A DNA stretch of 64,000 nucleotides from Xanthocytophaga sp031424975 (GCA_031424975.1 JANPIL010000141.1:12885-76884), one strand, 5' to 3'. Shown: positions 1-8,376, counted from the stretch's first letter. Notes: a model not told the origin generated them from the letters alone. Numbers and translations are program-made.

Positions 1-76
1 CGATACCCTGCGTTGATGGATATCGCCCTTTCAGGGCTGTTGGACTGCATTGGCCAGAGGCCGCCCGGGCCGCTTC

Positions 77-2719
77 TCATTCGTACATTTCCTTCAGTTT
101 TCCGCTGGTTTCCTTGTCCCGGATATCCCGGAGCAATTCGGGCACGCCCTCCGACTCATCAAACATGGCCAGCGTCTGATAGGCATTCAATCGCACGTAT
201 TCATTTTTGGCGTTGCGCGCGGTATTTTCAAGGAAACCAATGCCTTTTTTCTGGATTTCGGCGGGCTGCCTGAGCAAATACGAACCGAACAATTGCGTAA
301 ATGGATACAGGAAGTCAAGGCTGTTGCGTTTGGCTTTTTCCAAGAACCAATCCAACTGTTCGGTTCCGGCGGTTTCGGCGTAGTAGGCGGCAATGGTAAG
401 CGTGATGTCGCTGCTGGCCGAGTTGCGGAAAGCCGCCAGTTGCCGTTCAGCATCAGCGGGTTGGGTGCTCAGATAGCCGAATAAGGCGATGGAAACCACG
501 TAGTACGACGAATCTTTCAACGCCTGCCGGAAAGCGGCTTGGTAATCCTTGTGTTTCCAGCCAATCATCTTGCTCACAGCCTCGGCACGTACGTACGATT
601 TGGGGTCGGAAACGGCCATTTTTTCCACAACCGTCTCGTAATCAGACAGTTTTACCACCGGTATTTCGGGTAGGTTGCGTATGGCCATCTGCCGGATCAC
701 CCAAGAAGCATCGTGCAGGGCATCGGCGGCCAGCTTTTTTCTTGAAGGTGTGCCAAAATGTCCGGCGGCGGTTTGGGCATTTTCAGACATACTATTTTTG
801 GCGGAGTCGGCGGGTGGCTTTTCACCGTTTTCATCAGCCACCACTTCAAACAGCTTGTTAAACGCTTCGTAACGAGCCAAGTACTTGTCCGAATGGTAGT
901 ATTGGTAAGTCAGTTCGGCCTCCGTTTTTTCGTGCGTCACCTTGCCGAGCAACTGGGTTTCGGCATCAAAAAGCACCAAATCGGGTTGGGTGGCCGTTGC
1001 AAATGCAAAGGTTTGGTCGGGTTGGTTGATTACAATATCGCGGACGGTTTTTGTGCCGCCCGCCCATATTTCCACTTGCAGCGGCAGGCGGCAGGTTTTG
1101 TCATCGCCGGATATACTATTTTGGGTCTGCACCCGCAATTGTACTTTTCCGTTGGCATAAGTGTGCGAGACTTTCAGTTCGGGATGGCCCGCCGACAGGA
1201 ACCACTGGTCAAAAAACCACTGCAAGTCTTGGCCCGTCACCTCTTCAAAGGCCAGGCGCAAATCGTGGATTTCGGCCTTGTTGTACGCGTGTTTTTTCAG
1301 GTACGTGTTCAGCGACTTAAAAAACGCCTCATCGCCCACGTATTTGCGCAGCATGTGCAGCACGCAGCCGCCCTTCTGGTACGAATGCGCATCGAACATA
1401 TCCTCCTTGTCGTTGTAGTAATAGCGAATCAGCGGCTCCTGCTTGGTTTGCGCCTCCGAAAAATACACTTCCTGATCCTGTTGCAGATGGTAGTCGGCTT
1501 CGGCGCGGCCCTGTTTGTGTTCAATCCACAAATACTCGGCGTAGGTGGCAAACGCCTCGTTGAGCGGCAGGTTAGACCATGATTCGCAGGTCACCAAATC
1601 GCCGAACCAATGGTGGAACATTTCGTGCGCAATCACATCGTCGTCGTTTTCATCGAGCAGTTGGTGGCGGTCTTTCTGCACCGATTCGCCAAACACCACC
1701 GCGCCGGTATTTTCCATTGCGCCCGACACGTAATCGCGCACCACCACTTGGGCGTATTTGTCCCACGGGTACGGATAATCCAGAATTTTGGAGTAAAAGG
1801 ACAGCATTTCGGGTGTCCGCCCAAAGATATTTTTGGCGTATTTCTCGTACGGTTTTTCAACCAAGTAGCTCAGTTCCATACCGTTCCACTTGTCGCGCAC
1901 CACTGCAAACTCGCCCACGGCCATCATGAACAAGTACGGCGCGTGCGGCTTGTCCTGCTTCCAATGGTCGGTGCGCGTGCCGTTGGCATTGGATTTGGAC
2001 GAGATCAGCAACCCGTTGGAAAGCGTAGTGTATTGCTTGTCCACGGTGATGAAAATCTCCTGCGTGGTGCGTTCGTTGGGCGAGTCAATGGTGGGGAACC
2101 AGCACGAAGAAGCCTCGGTCTCGCCCTGCGTCCAGATTTGGCGCGGCTTGCCGGGTTCCCGGCCATCGGGATTGATGAAATACAGGCCCTTGTCTTCGGT
2201 AATGGCCGCACTGCCGCCTTTGGGCAGGTCGTTGGGCTTGGCCACATACCGTATTCGCACCGTGAATTTTTCGTGGCGGGTGTAGGGTTTGGGCAGTTTC
2301 AGGGATACTATTTTCTGGTCGTACGTATAAGGCAACGTGGTTTTTTTGGCGGCGGCCACCAACTCAACCGACTGTATGTCAAACCCTTTGGCATTGAGTT
2401 GCAGCGAATCCTGGGCGTAAAAATGCGGCTTCAGCGTCAGCGTTGCCGTGCCCAGCAGGTGCTGCCTGCCCCAATCAAAACTGACTTCCAGTTTGGTGTG
2501 CAGTAGGTCATGTTTGCGGGTGCGTTCGGGTTGGTAGGGCAGCGGCGCGGTGTCGGCCACAAGGGCAAGGGGCGGCGCGGCCAGCGTGTCGGTGGTGTTG
2601 CCGGGCATTGCCACCGGCACGTTGGCCGTTGAAGTCTGCGCAATCTTGGGGCTTTTGCACGATTCCAGACTGCCCGCGAGCCACGCCAGACAAACAGCCA
2701 GCCATAGTTTTTTGCCCAT
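77..2719 (-). CDS. M1 family zinc aminopeptidase, probable lipoprotein
   Basis: This is an 880-residue gluzincin aminopeptidase that removes N-terminal residues from peptides, probably at the outer membrane or in the periplasm. The sequence shows the GAMEN substrate motif near residue 335 and the zinc site HEMFHH near residue 366, followed 18 residues on by the glutamate of NEAFATY. The C-terminal third looks like a HEAT-type helical region. I chose the ATG at 2719 because it gives a short hydrophobic leader ending in LESC, a plausible lipobox; an in-frame ATG nine codons upstream would precede it with charged residues. Oddly, three 29-bp repeats (770-798, 1094-1122, 2286-2314) are translated inside the protein. 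The family call is firm; the lipidation is inference. Confidence 0.93.
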   Translation of the reverse strand: MGKKLWLAVCLAWLAGSLESCKSPKIAQTSTANVPVAMPGNTTDTLAAPPLALVADTAPLPYQPERTRKHDLLHTKLEVSFDWGRQHLLGTATLTLKPHFYAQDSLQLNAKGFDIQSVELVAAAKKTTLPYTYDQKIVSLKLPKPYTRHEKFTVRIRYVAKPNDLPKGGSAAITEDKGLYFINPDGREPGKPRQIWTQGETEASSCWFPTIDSPNERTTQEIFITVDKQYTTLSNGLLISSKSNANGTRTDHWKQDKPHAPYLFMMAVGEFAVVRDKWNGMELSYLVEKPYEKYAKNIFGRTPEMLSFYSKILDYPYPWDKYAQVVVRDYVSGAMENTGAVVFGESVQKDRHQLLDENDDDVIAHEMFHHWFGDLVTCESWSNLPLNEAFATYAEYLWIEHKQGRAEADYHLQQDQEVYFSEAQTKQEPLIRYYYNDKEDMFDAHSYQKGGCVLHMLRKYVGDEAFFKSLNTYLKKHAYNKAEIHDLRLAFEEVTGQDLQWFFDQWFLSAGHPELKVSHTYANGKVQLRVQTQNSISGDDKTCRLPLQVEIWAGGTKTVRDIVINQPDQTFAFATATQPDLVLFDAETQLLGKVTHEKTEAELTYQYYHSDKYLARYEAFNKLFEVVADENGEKPPADSAKNSMSENAQTAAGHFGTPSRKKLAADALHDASWVIRQMAIRNLPEIPVVKLSDYETVVEKMAVSDPKSYVRAEAVSKMIGWKHKDYQAAFRQALKDSSYYVVSIALFGYLSTQPADAERQLAAFRNSASSDITLTIAAYYAETAGTEQLDWFLEKAKRNSLDFLYPFTQLFGSYLLRQPAEIQKKGIGFLENTARNAKNEYVRLNAYQTLAMFDESEGVPELLRDIRDKETSGKLKEMYE
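770..798 (-). repeat. 29-bp bipartite repeat, copy 1 (in gene)
   Basis: Both halves are exact (AAAATAGTAT, 13-nt spacer, CAAACC). It is inside the aminopeptidase gene and read in frame as NSMSENAQT. Confidence 0.9.
1094..1122 (-). repeat. 29-bp bipartite repeat, copy 2 (in gene)
   Basis: The first half is exact; the second half is AAAACC. It is inside the aminopeptidase gene and read as NSISGDDKT. Confidence 0.8.
2286..2314 (-). repeat. 29-bp bipartite repeat, copy 3 (in gene)
   Basis: Both halves are exact. It is inside the aminopeptidase gene and read as KIVSLKLPKP. Confidence 0.9.
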
Positions 2720-2886
2720 TGGTTTTCTTTTGTTTACTTGGCGCAAAGAAACGGAAAAGTTGGGGGCGTTTCAAAACATTTTGCGTTTGGCGTTTTTCAT
2801 TGTCCGCCATTCCGCAAAGCCCCCGGACACGCCGGTTTATGTCCATGGCCCGAAGGCTGCGGAGAACATTTATTTTATCCAATGCC

Positions 2887-3384
2887 ATGCTCAAAATTAC
2901 AGTTGCCGGACGGTATATTTTCAACTTGGATGAAAACGCCCACGCCGGCCATGATATTGCCGAAATCCGCGACGGAGTTTTCCATGTTTTGAAAGCTGGA
3001 AGTCCCGTCTTCAGCGGGAATACTGTTTCGTACAATGCCGAGGTGGTCAGGGCCGACTTTGCCCACAAGAGCTTCACCGTCAAGGTAAACGGCAAGTTGC
3101 TGGAAGTGAAAGCGCACGACAAGTTTGATTTGCTGCTGCAGCAACTCGGCTTGGGCCAAGCCAACGGCACGCAACCCAAAGACCTGAAAGCCCCCATGCC
3201 CGGCCTGATTCTGGACATTAAAGTGACTGAAGGTCAAGCGGTGCTGAAAGGCGATGTGGTAGTCATACTGGAAGCTATGAAAATGGAAAACGCGATAAAA
3301 GCCCCCGCCGATGGCACTGTGAAGGCCGTGAAAGTGAAAACCGGCGACAATGTGGAGAAAAACCAAGTGCTGATTGTGTTTTAA
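2887..3384 (+). CDS. Biotin/lipoyl attachment protein (biotin carboxyl carrier subunit)
   Basis: This 165-residue protein ends in a biotinyl domain with the motif EAMKMEN, whose lysine near residue 131 would carry biotin, preceded by the usual KAPMPG stretch. Such proteins shuttle CO2 between a biotin carboxylase and a carboxyltransferase, in Bacteroidota typically for acyl-CoA carboxylation. No carboxylase subunit lies beside it here, so the partner is unknown. I placed the start at the ATG at 2887 (MLKITVAG), because the open frame upstream is arginine/proline-rich and overlaps the divergent aminopeptidase leader. A C-rich inverted repeat follows the stop. Confidence 0.85.
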   Translation: MLKITVAGRYIFNLDENAHAGHDIAEIRDGVFHVLKAGSPVFSGNTVSYNAEVVRADFAHKSFTVKVNGKLLEVKAHDKFDLLLQQLGLGQANGTQPKDLKAPMPGLILDIKVTEGQAVLKGDVVVILEAMKMENAIKAPADGTVKAVKVKTGDNVEKNQVLIVF

Positions 3385-3409
3385 AGGTCTCCAAAAGCCT
3401 CCCCTAAAT

Positions 3410-3426
3410 CCCCTCCGAAGGAGGGG
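3410..3426. repeat. C-rich inverted repeat (CCCCTCC family)
   Basis: A perfect 17-nt palindrome CCCCTCCGAAGGAGGGG lies downstream of the biotin carrier gene, inside a longer run of GCCTCCCC words. It belongs to the same family as 31707-31725 and 32995-33013. It may act as a terminator hairpin for the upstream gene. Confidence 0.6.
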
Positions 3427-3462
3427 ACTTTTAAAAGCCTCCCCTTGGGGCTGTTTTTTTCC

Positions 3463-3470
3463 TATCTTTG
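3463..3470 (+). promoter_or_regulatory. Probable -7 promoter element for pyrH
   Basis: TATCTTTG matches the Bacteroidota -7 consensus TAnnTTTG and lies 29 nt before the GTG start of pyrH. The nearest TTG (3445-3447) is only 15 nt upstream, closer than usual, so the -33 element is uncertain. Confidence 0.55.
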
Positions 3471-3498
3471 CGCAAATTTCCAACAAATACATCTTACA

Positions 3499-4209
3499 GT
3501 GAAATACAAACGGATACTCCTCAAACTCAGTGGTGAATCGCTGGCCGGCAAACAAGGATACGGCATTGATTCCCAAAGGCTTACCGAATACGCAAAACAA
3601 ATAAAGGAAGTCGTGGACGCGGGCGTGCAAGTGGCGATTGTGATTGGTGGCGGCAACATTTTCCGGGGTGCCGATGGCGAAAACTCGGGCATTGACCGCG
3701 TGCAAGGCGACTACATGGGAATGCTGGCAACGGTGATTAACGCCATGGCCTTGCAGAGCGGCCTGGAAAAAAGCGGCCTGTTCACCCGCCTCATGTCGGG
3801 CATCCGCATTGACCAGGTGTGCGAGCCGTTCATCCGCCGCCGCGCCGTGCGCCACCTTGAAAAAGGCCGCACCGTGATTTTCGGGGCGGGCATCGGCAAC
3901 CCGTATTTCACCACCGACACCACGGCCAGCCTGCGCGCCATCGAAATCGAGGCCGATGTGGTGCTCAAAGGCACCCGCGTGGACGGCGTGTACAGTGCCG
4001 ACCCCGAAAAAGACCCCGATGCGGTGCGCTACGCCACCATCACGTTTGAGGAAGTATATGCCAAAGGGCTGAATATCATGGACATGACGGCCTTTACGCT
4101 GTGCAAGGAAAACAACCTGCCCATTATTATCTTCGACATGAACAAGCCCGGCAACCTGTATAACCTGGTGAAAGGCGAGGACGTGGGTACGCTGGTAACG
4201 ATGGGTTGA
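3499..4209 (+). CDS. pyrH: UMP kinase
   Basis: This 236-residue amino acid kinase family protein phosphorylates UMP to UDP with ATP in pyrimidine nucleotide synthesis. KYKRILLKLSGESLAG at the N-terminus, VIGGGNIFRG, and the C-terminal DMNKPGNL are typical of bacterial PyrH. I chose the GTG at 3499: it gives the family's usual N-terminus, and the in-frame ATG at 3445 would place the start upstream of the apparent promoter element at 3463-3470. The next gene is frr, a pairing common in bacteria (often with tsf and rpsB, which are not here). The 300-bp gap to frr makes cotranscription uncertain. Confidence 0.95.
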   Translation: MKYKRILLKLSGESLAGKQGYGIDSQRLTEYAKQIKEVVDAGVQVAIVIGGGNIFRGADGENSGIDRVQGDYMGMLATVINAMALQSGLEKSGLFTRLMSGIRIDQVCEPFIRRRAVRHLEKGRTVIFGAGIGNPYFTTDTTASLRAIEIEADVVLKGTRVDGVYSADPEKDPDAVRYATITFEEVYAKGLNIMDMTAFTLCKENNLPIIIFDMNKPGNLYNLVKGEDVGTLVTMG

Positions 4210-4282
4210 TTCTTGCGAGTCCACAGACCACGGTCGGCAGTCCACAGGTAAACCGTAGGAGCCGCCTAATTGACTGTTGGCG

Positions 4283-4311
4283 GGTTTGGGCTTTTTAAAG
4301 GATACTATTTT
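4283..4311 (-). repeat. 29-bp bipartite repeat, copy 4
   Basis: Both halves are exact. It lies 73 nt downstream of pyrH, in the pyrH-frr gap. Confidence 0.9.
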
Positions 4312-4384
4312 AGCCAACAGTTCACGTCCGACAGTCCACTGAAAAAAACAGATTGATACTGACAAACTACCGCCGCCGAGTTAG

Positions 4385-4405
4385 CCTGCCTGCCGGACAG
4401 GCAGG
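4385..4405. repeat. Inverted repeat CTGCCTG-n5-CAGGCAG
   Basis: This short hairpin-forming sequence in the pyrH-frr gap resembles the CCTGTC/GACAGG palindrome at about 31685-31700, so it is probably a small dispersed intergenic repeat. Confidence 0.5.
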
Positions 4406-4509
4406 GAATCTCGGAACATGGGCGGCACGAGATGGGAATCTCGCGCCAGCGGGAACCGCCTGATTTTTCAATACCCACCACATTGGTGGTTTAAACGCAA
4501 AACAATCTT

Positions 4510-5070
4510 ATGGAGGAAATACAATTTTATCTGGACGAGGGCAGGGAAGACATGGAAAAATCCCTGAGGCACACGTCAAGCGAACTTGCCCGGATCAGGG
4601 CGGGGCGGGCCACGGTACACATGGTAGACGGGCTGATGGTTGAATACTACGGCTCGCCCACGCCACTGAGCCAGATGGCTTCGGTTACCGTGCCCGACTC
4701 GCGGACGCTGGCTATCAAGCCCTTTGAAAAGAAAATGGTGGGCGAAGTGGAAAAAGCCATTCGCAACAGCGACTTAGGCGTAATGCCCCAGAACGACGGC
4801 GAGACGGTGCGCATCAGCATTCCGCCGCTCAGCGAGGAACGCCGCCGCGAACTGGTGAAACGCGCCAAAAACGAGGTGGAAAGCGGCAAGGTCAGCATCC
4901 GCACTGTGCGCAAGGAAACCAACGAAGCCCTGCGCAAATTGCTGAAAGAAGGCGCATCGGAAGACGATGTGAAACGCGCCGAGGAGAAAGTACAAGCCCT
5001 GACCGACCAGTACATTGCCAAAGCCGATGAGATGGCGGGTAAGAAGGAAACTGAGATAATGACGATTTGA
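4510..5070 (+). CDS. frr: Ribosome recycling factor
   Basis: This 186-residue protein has the full length of RRF. It splits post-termination ribosomes together with EF-G. LARIRAGRA near residue 26 and PPLSEERRRELVKRAK in the second half are diagnostic. It is followed by a hairpin terminator at 5095-5133 that uses part of 29-bp repeat copy 5. Confidence 0.97.
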   Translation: MEEIQFYLDEGREDMEKSLRHTSSELARIRAGRATVHMVDGLMVEYYGSPTPLSQMASVTVPDSRTLAIKPFEKKMVGEVEKAIRNSDLGVMPQNDGETVRISIPPLSEERRRELVKRAKNEVESGKVSIRTVRKETNEALRKLLKEGASEDDVKRAEEKVQALTDQYIAKADEMAGKKETEIMTI

Positions 5071-5094
5071 TTTTCCGGCAGTTATTCGCCATTT

Positions 5095-5133
5095 GAAACC
5101 CGGCTATGGCAAGATAGACGGGTTTCGTATTTT
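5095..5133 (+). terminator. Hairpin terminator after frr
   Basis: GAAACCCG (5095-5102) and CGGGTTTC (5119-5126) pair across a 16-nt loop and are followed by GTATTTT. The right arm is the start of 29-bp repeat copy 5, so the repeat and the terminator are fused. Confidence 0.6.
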
Positions 5134-5149
5134 GAAAGGATACTATTCT
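5121..5149 (-). repeat. 29-bp bipartite repeat, copy 5 (degenerate)
   Basis: The halves read AGAATAGTAT and GAAACC with the standard 13-nt spacer. It overlaps the frr terminator. Confidence 0.65.
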
Positions 5150-5528
5150 TGCAGGAAGTACGCAGATTGCTTGGTTGGCACTTAATTGCCAATTACGCAC
5201 AACGGACAGGGCTTGGCGAAGTGTGGGAAATAGAATTCCGTCCGCCCGCGGCTATCTGAAACCAAATTTACAAATAGAAGCTAATTATTTGCACATGGCT
5301 AAATTAATAACTTCCTGCTGGATATGAAGCCAAATTGAAAAACAAAAAGTTGAAACACAGCTTCCGTCAGTCCACCAAGAAAAACTTATGATTTCTTTTG
5401 CTTTTAAGCATTCTACTATTTCTACTGTATGATGTTGACTATGGTGAATAGTATTTATATAAAATTCTAATCCTGAACTGTCTGGCCGTAGTGTCCGCTA
5501 CGACCAGACCCAGCCGAGTAACTGTAGT
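5150..5528. other. AT-rich gap with decayed attC-like sequence
   Basis: A GCACAAC core at 5197-5203 followed by a GGGCTTGGCG stem resembles the left halves of the attC-like sites further on, and the GAATTCCGTCCGCC word inside it recurs at about 7032. I found no convincing right half. A hairpin GTCTGG/CCAGAC with inner CGTAG/CTACG lies at about 5481-5509, downstream of the small minus-strand gene. No coding sequence is apparent. Confidence 0.4.
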
Positions 5529-5548
5529 GTTATACCTTTCGGTATAAC
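5529..5548. terminator. Perfect hairpin over the stop of the small membrane gene
   Basis: GTTATACC and GGTATAAC pair around TTTC, and the TAA stop of the minus-strand gene lies in the stem. It could act in 3'-end formation, but no T-run follows. Confidence 0.4.
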
Positions 5549-5715
5549 GTACCAATGACAAGTAAAATAAAGCCAATTAGTAACATTTCATAGTTATACT
5601 TTGACAATACATCTATGTGCGTGTAATGTCCCAAAATGCCTAAAAAGCCGACGATGAGGGCAAGAACCCAGACTATTTGGTTGGGTGCACTGGGCATAAA
5701 TTTTTTGTTTGCCAT
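5530..5715 (-). CDS. Small two-helix membrane protein
   Basis: This 61-residue protein begins MANKKFMPSAPNQ, followed by two hydrophobic segments (about residues 14-30 and 42-57) and a basic tail, so it probably sits in the inner membrane as a hairpin. The function is unknown. It lies on the same strand as the cassette genes beside it. The preceding sequence is AT-rich, with no clear Shine-Dalgarno. The stop codon lies in a perfect hairpin. The clear topology makes it more likely real than chance. Confidence 0.65.
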   Translation of the reverse strand: MANKKFMPSAPNQIVWVLALIVGFLGILGHYTHIDVLSKYNYEMLLIGFILLVIGTLYRKV

Positions 5716-6050
5716 GGTTATTTGATTTAATTAAGGTTAAATTATTCTTTATATGAACCGTTTATTGAGTAACAATGACTCCCTTCAAAAGTAGGTCTAT
5801 TTGAATTCTCAATCAAGGTAGATTTGTTCCAAACTTTGAGTTAACCAAATTTCTTCTATGGAGCTGCTATACACTGATAATCAACAGATTGTGTATTTTT
5901 CCAATAAAGCCGAACCCAGAAAACAGTATCTTTTCAAAACGCAAAATCCCTTTTTGTCAAAACAAACAGAGAACGTGCATTGCACGGATGAGAATGCAGT
6001 TTAAACAAGTTTTTAACTAACTGATTATCAACCGATAACAACTCTAAGGA
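5716..6050. other. AT-rich intergenic sequence upstream of the small membrane gene
   Basis: No gene or strong repeat is visible. An AACAGTATCTTTTCAAAACG word near 5922 resembles the first half of the 29-bp repeat but lacks the CAAACC half at the right distance. Confidence 0.4.
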
Positions 6051-6249
6051 CTGCTAACGCGCAGGGCTTTGCGCAGGTGTGGAATTAGAATTGCGTCTGC
6101 CCGGAACCGATGCCGGTTGAAAAAATAAAGTTAAAGTCAAGTGAAAAAATTCACTGATGTACGTCAAGCCCGAACAAAAGCTGAATAGAATTACAAATGC
6201 TCATTGTTATTCCGTCTGCCCAACTTGCACAAAACCCCATGTTAGTGGC
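6051..6249 (-). repeat. attC-like recombination site A
   Basis: This 199-bp imperfect palindrome is bounded by ACTGCTAAC and GTTAGTGGC, with facing arms GGGCTTTGCGCAGGT and ACTTGCACAAAACCCC. Read on the minus strand it begins in the stop codon of the 6242-6901 gene (GCCACTAAC contains TAA) and ends GTTAGCAGT. This fits the R''...R' architecture of integron attC sites. No integrase gene is present. Confidence 0.65.
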
Positions 6250-6901
6250 TGGCTCTGTGTTTTCGCATCGCATTATGTATGTCATTAATTAGTTTTTCAA
6301 TTTTTGTCAATGAGTATTTACAAAATTCGCTGTCAATTTGTATGTTAAAATTTTCCTCGTCATATTCTGTTAATTCTATCGGACTATACTTTTGACAAAT
6401 CTTTATTGTATCTATTGTCGATTTTGATAAGATTCCATCAGAATGCACAAATACATTCCGTATCTTATTAAAATCATTTACTTCTGTCCAAGTTTCAGAC
6501 TCAAATGGCTCTATAATGTTACATACTTTTTTCAAATACAAGCTACTTCTAAATATTCCACTCCCACTAATATCTTTCAGAGTTAATTTATAAGAGTTTG
6601 ATTTTTTTAAATTTTTACATATTTGGTCAAGTGAATTTTCAAGTAGAAAGTAGGTACTCAAAAATATTGATTTCCATAGTATCATAGGAAAAATTCCTTC
6701 ATATTGAATTTTCTTGCCAAATCTTTCGTCAATTACATCTTCATCAGTACTGCTTTCCATTGCAGTAATTTTTGTCTTTAAAAATACTTCTGTTTCACTT
6801 ATTAAATCTTCATAATGTTTCAACTCATCATATACTCCGTGATTGAAGAAAAAATGATAAGTATAAGTGTCTTCTTCTTGTTTTTTTAAATCTTCGTCCA
6901 T
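6242..6901 (-). CDS. Cassette protein with HEPN-like RNxxxH motif
   Basis: I do not recognise a named family for this 219-residue, AT-rich, acidic-to-neutral, largely helical protein. In the second half, IRNVFVHSDG (about residues 148-157) matches the Rx4H motif of HEPN-domain ribonucleases, and the preceding helix LENSLDQICKNLK fits the fold. HEPN proteins often act as toxins or in phage defence, so such a role is possible but inferred. The gene sits exactly between attC-like sites A and B in cassette orientation: its stop lies within the core of site A, and the core GTTAGTGGT lies just upstream of its start. It has no signal peptide, so it is probably cytoplasmic. Confidence 0.7.
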   Translation of the reverse strand: MDEDLKKQEEDTYTYHFFFNHGVYDELKHYEDLISETEVFLKTKITAMESSTDEDVIDERFGKKIQYEGIFPMILWKSIFLSTYFLLENSLDQICKNLKKSNSYKLTLKDISGSGIFRSSLYLKKVCNIIEPFESETWTEVNDFNKIRNVFVHSDGILSKSTIDTIKICQKYSPIELTEYDEENFNIQIDSEFCKYSLTKIEKLINDIHNAMRKHRASH

Positions 6902-6925
6902 TTTTTAAAAGGTCTGTTTGAGCTT

Positions 6926-7125
6926 ACCACTAACGATCGAGTATTGCTGCAGTTGGGGAATTGACCAACTATCTGCCCGGTACTGAAGCTAAATTAATAA
7001 CTAAAAGCCGAAGTTAAGAACTAATGATCGGTAGAATTCCGTCCGCCGGATATAAAGCTTGGATATGCACTGCTGCTGATTGTACTTCCGTCAAACCCCA
7101 ATTGCAGCAATACTTTTGTTGGCAG
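6926..7125 (-). repeat. attC-like recombination site B
   Basis: This 200-bp palindromic site is bounded by ACCACTAAC and GTTGGCAG. The arms GTATTGCTGCAGTTGGGG and CCCCAATTGCAGCAATAC pair at 17 of 18 positions. On the minus strand it follows the 7134-7937 gene and precedes the HEPN-like gene. Its ACCACTAAC end is nearly the reverse complement of GTTAGTGGC in site A (8 of 9), as expected for the two ends of one cassette. Confidence 0.75.
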
Positions 7126-7133
7126 CCGTATTT

Positions 7134-7937
7134 TTAGTCAATGAATACTTTGCGATGTCTCATGTCATGTTTAAATATTTCATCGGATTTCATTGTCTTA
7201 CCCTTATAAATGTTTGAAGGTTTACACTTGTCGCAATTAATCACTCTATATACTAAGTTGTAGCCTTTGTGTTTTTTATTCTTTCCAACTACAACTCCTT
7301 TAATTATACAGTCATAAGTTATGTAGTCAGTGAAAGCTGAATAAGAAAACAAAGTAGCACTATCAGTTCCGTCATGTCTGGATTGTTCTTTGAATGGGAT
7401 TTTGATGGTGTCGCCTATATTCACTTTCTCAAAAATTTGTTTGAGTTCAGCTTCTTTTTTTATCATTTGCCGTTTTACCTCGTCAAAATATAGTTTGTCT
7501 GGCTCAAACTCATTTGAATAACAAGTTATTTCCTTAGAAAATAGTCCTTTGTTATATGCTTGCAAATGAAGTTCTGGCAACTTATTAAATTGCTTTAATC
7601 GCTGTCTGTCAATTTTTTTTGGTGACATGAAGTCATAAGTTCCAGCGTACAGCATAATAATTTCAAGTGTATCGCATTTTTTTTGCAATTTGATTTTTGT
7701 CCGCTCAAACCCAACCCAAGTAAAAAATAGAATTTGTATTTGTTGCGGTACTTCAATTTTAAATCTGCCGTTTAAATCTGTCCTGCCAAACAAAATTGTG
7801 TCTTTGTTTTGAATGTGGACGTCAGGTAGCGGCTCTAAGTCTTGTGAAATAACTCTTCCCCGAATAGTTCGGGTTTGTCCACACAGAATTGTGTCAAACA
7901 AAAGTAAAGTCGCTATAAAAATGACTGTAAGTTTCAC
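7134..7937 (-). CDS. Secreted carboxypeptidase-regulatory-like domain protein (cassette)
   Basis: This 267-residue protein has a signal peptide (VKLTVIFIATLLLFDTILCG). It is followed by a carboxypeptidase D regulatory-like beta-sandwich: TIRGRVISQDLEPLPDVHI, then TDLNGRFKIEVP, then ITFTWVGFE-type strands. The remaining two thirds is lysine-rich with no recognised domain. The protein is probably periplasmic or surface-exposed. I chose the GTG at 7937 because it starts the signal peptide directly and lies just downstream of the cassette core GTTGGCAG (7948-7955); the open frame continues upstream through the recombination site. Base composition is far more AT-rich than the flanking chromosomal genes. 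Confidence 0.7.
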   Translation of the reverse strand: MKLTVIFIATLLLFDTILCGQTRTIRGRVISQDLEPLPDVHIQNKDTILFGRTDLNGRFKIEVPQQIQILFFTWVGFERTKIKLQKKCDTLEIIMLYAGTYDFMSPKKIDRQRLKQFNKLPELHLQAYNKGLFSKEITCYSNEFEPDKLYFDEVKRQMIKKEAELKQIFEKVNIGDTIKIPFKEQSRHDGTDSATLFSYSAFTDYITYDCIIKGVVVGKNKKHKGYNLVYRVINCDKCKPSNIYKGKTMKSDEIFKHDMRHRKVFID

Positions 7938-7947
7938 ATTAATATGT

Positions 7948-7998
7948 CTGCCAACTCTCAAATAGACGCAAGTTTTGCGCCTCATCGCAATGTTAGTG
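7948..7998 (-). repeat. Short attC-like site C
   Basis: CTGCCAAC and GTTAGTG bound a 51-bp site. CTGCCAAC is the exact reverse complement of GTTGGCAG in site B, marking the other end of the same cassette. The inner 20 nt TCTCAAATAGACGCAAGTTT is identical to 20806-20825 beside the second cassette group. Confidence 0.65.
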
Positions 7999-8303
7999 AA
8001 AGGGGCTGAAGATACCAAAATACGGTGTCCATTTTTCCATAACCGTTTTACAATCAGTTGGATAAGCCCTTACGATTACTGCCAGGTTAAGTTGAACAAT
8101 ACAAAATGCGCATTGAGTACTAGACGGTGTTTATCGTTTTCGGCAATACAAAATACGCATTGCGGCAATGACACTATTTTGCCTGTCAGCAATACAATAT
8201 GCGCAATAATGCGTGCCGTCATTTCAGAGTGTCCAGCGGGCTTTTCGTATTCTTCAAATTCCTTTGGCTCACGCATATCTAATGCATCTTTCAAGAATAA
8301 CCC

Positions 8304-8339
8304 CAAAACCCCCGCCGACACCAGCAGGGGTTTTGTGTT
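8304..8339 (+). terminator. Hairpin sharing an arm with 29-bp repeat
   Basis: CAAAACCCC (8304-8312) pairs with GGGGTTTTG (8327-8335) and is followed by TGTTTTC. The right arm is the beginning of repeat copy 6. Confidence 0.45.
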
Positions 8340-8357
8340 TTCGAAACATACTATTTT
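8329..8357 (-). repeat. 29-bp bipartite repeat, copy 6
   Basis: The first half is exact; the second half is AAAACC. It forms one arm of the hairpin at 8304-8335. Confidence 0.8.
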
Positions 8358-8376
8358 CCAAGGATGGTTTTGGGGT

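Larger units (their letters stand above)
4210..4509. other. pyrH-frr intergenic region with repeats
   Basis: This gap holds 29-bp repeat copy 4, the inverted repeat at 4385-4405 and a short direct repeat GGGAATCTCG (about 4404 and 4435). I see no coding sequence. Confidence 0.6.

Noticed and set aside
2608..2886. N-terminal extension of the biotin carrier gene
   Set aside because: The frame is open but arginine- and proline-rich, overlaps the divergent aminopeptidase start and does not fit the family length.
8094..8212. CRISPR array (similar words about 48 nt apart)
   Set aside because: Repeats are short and degenerate, there are only three, spacers are not clearly distinct, and no cas genes are present.
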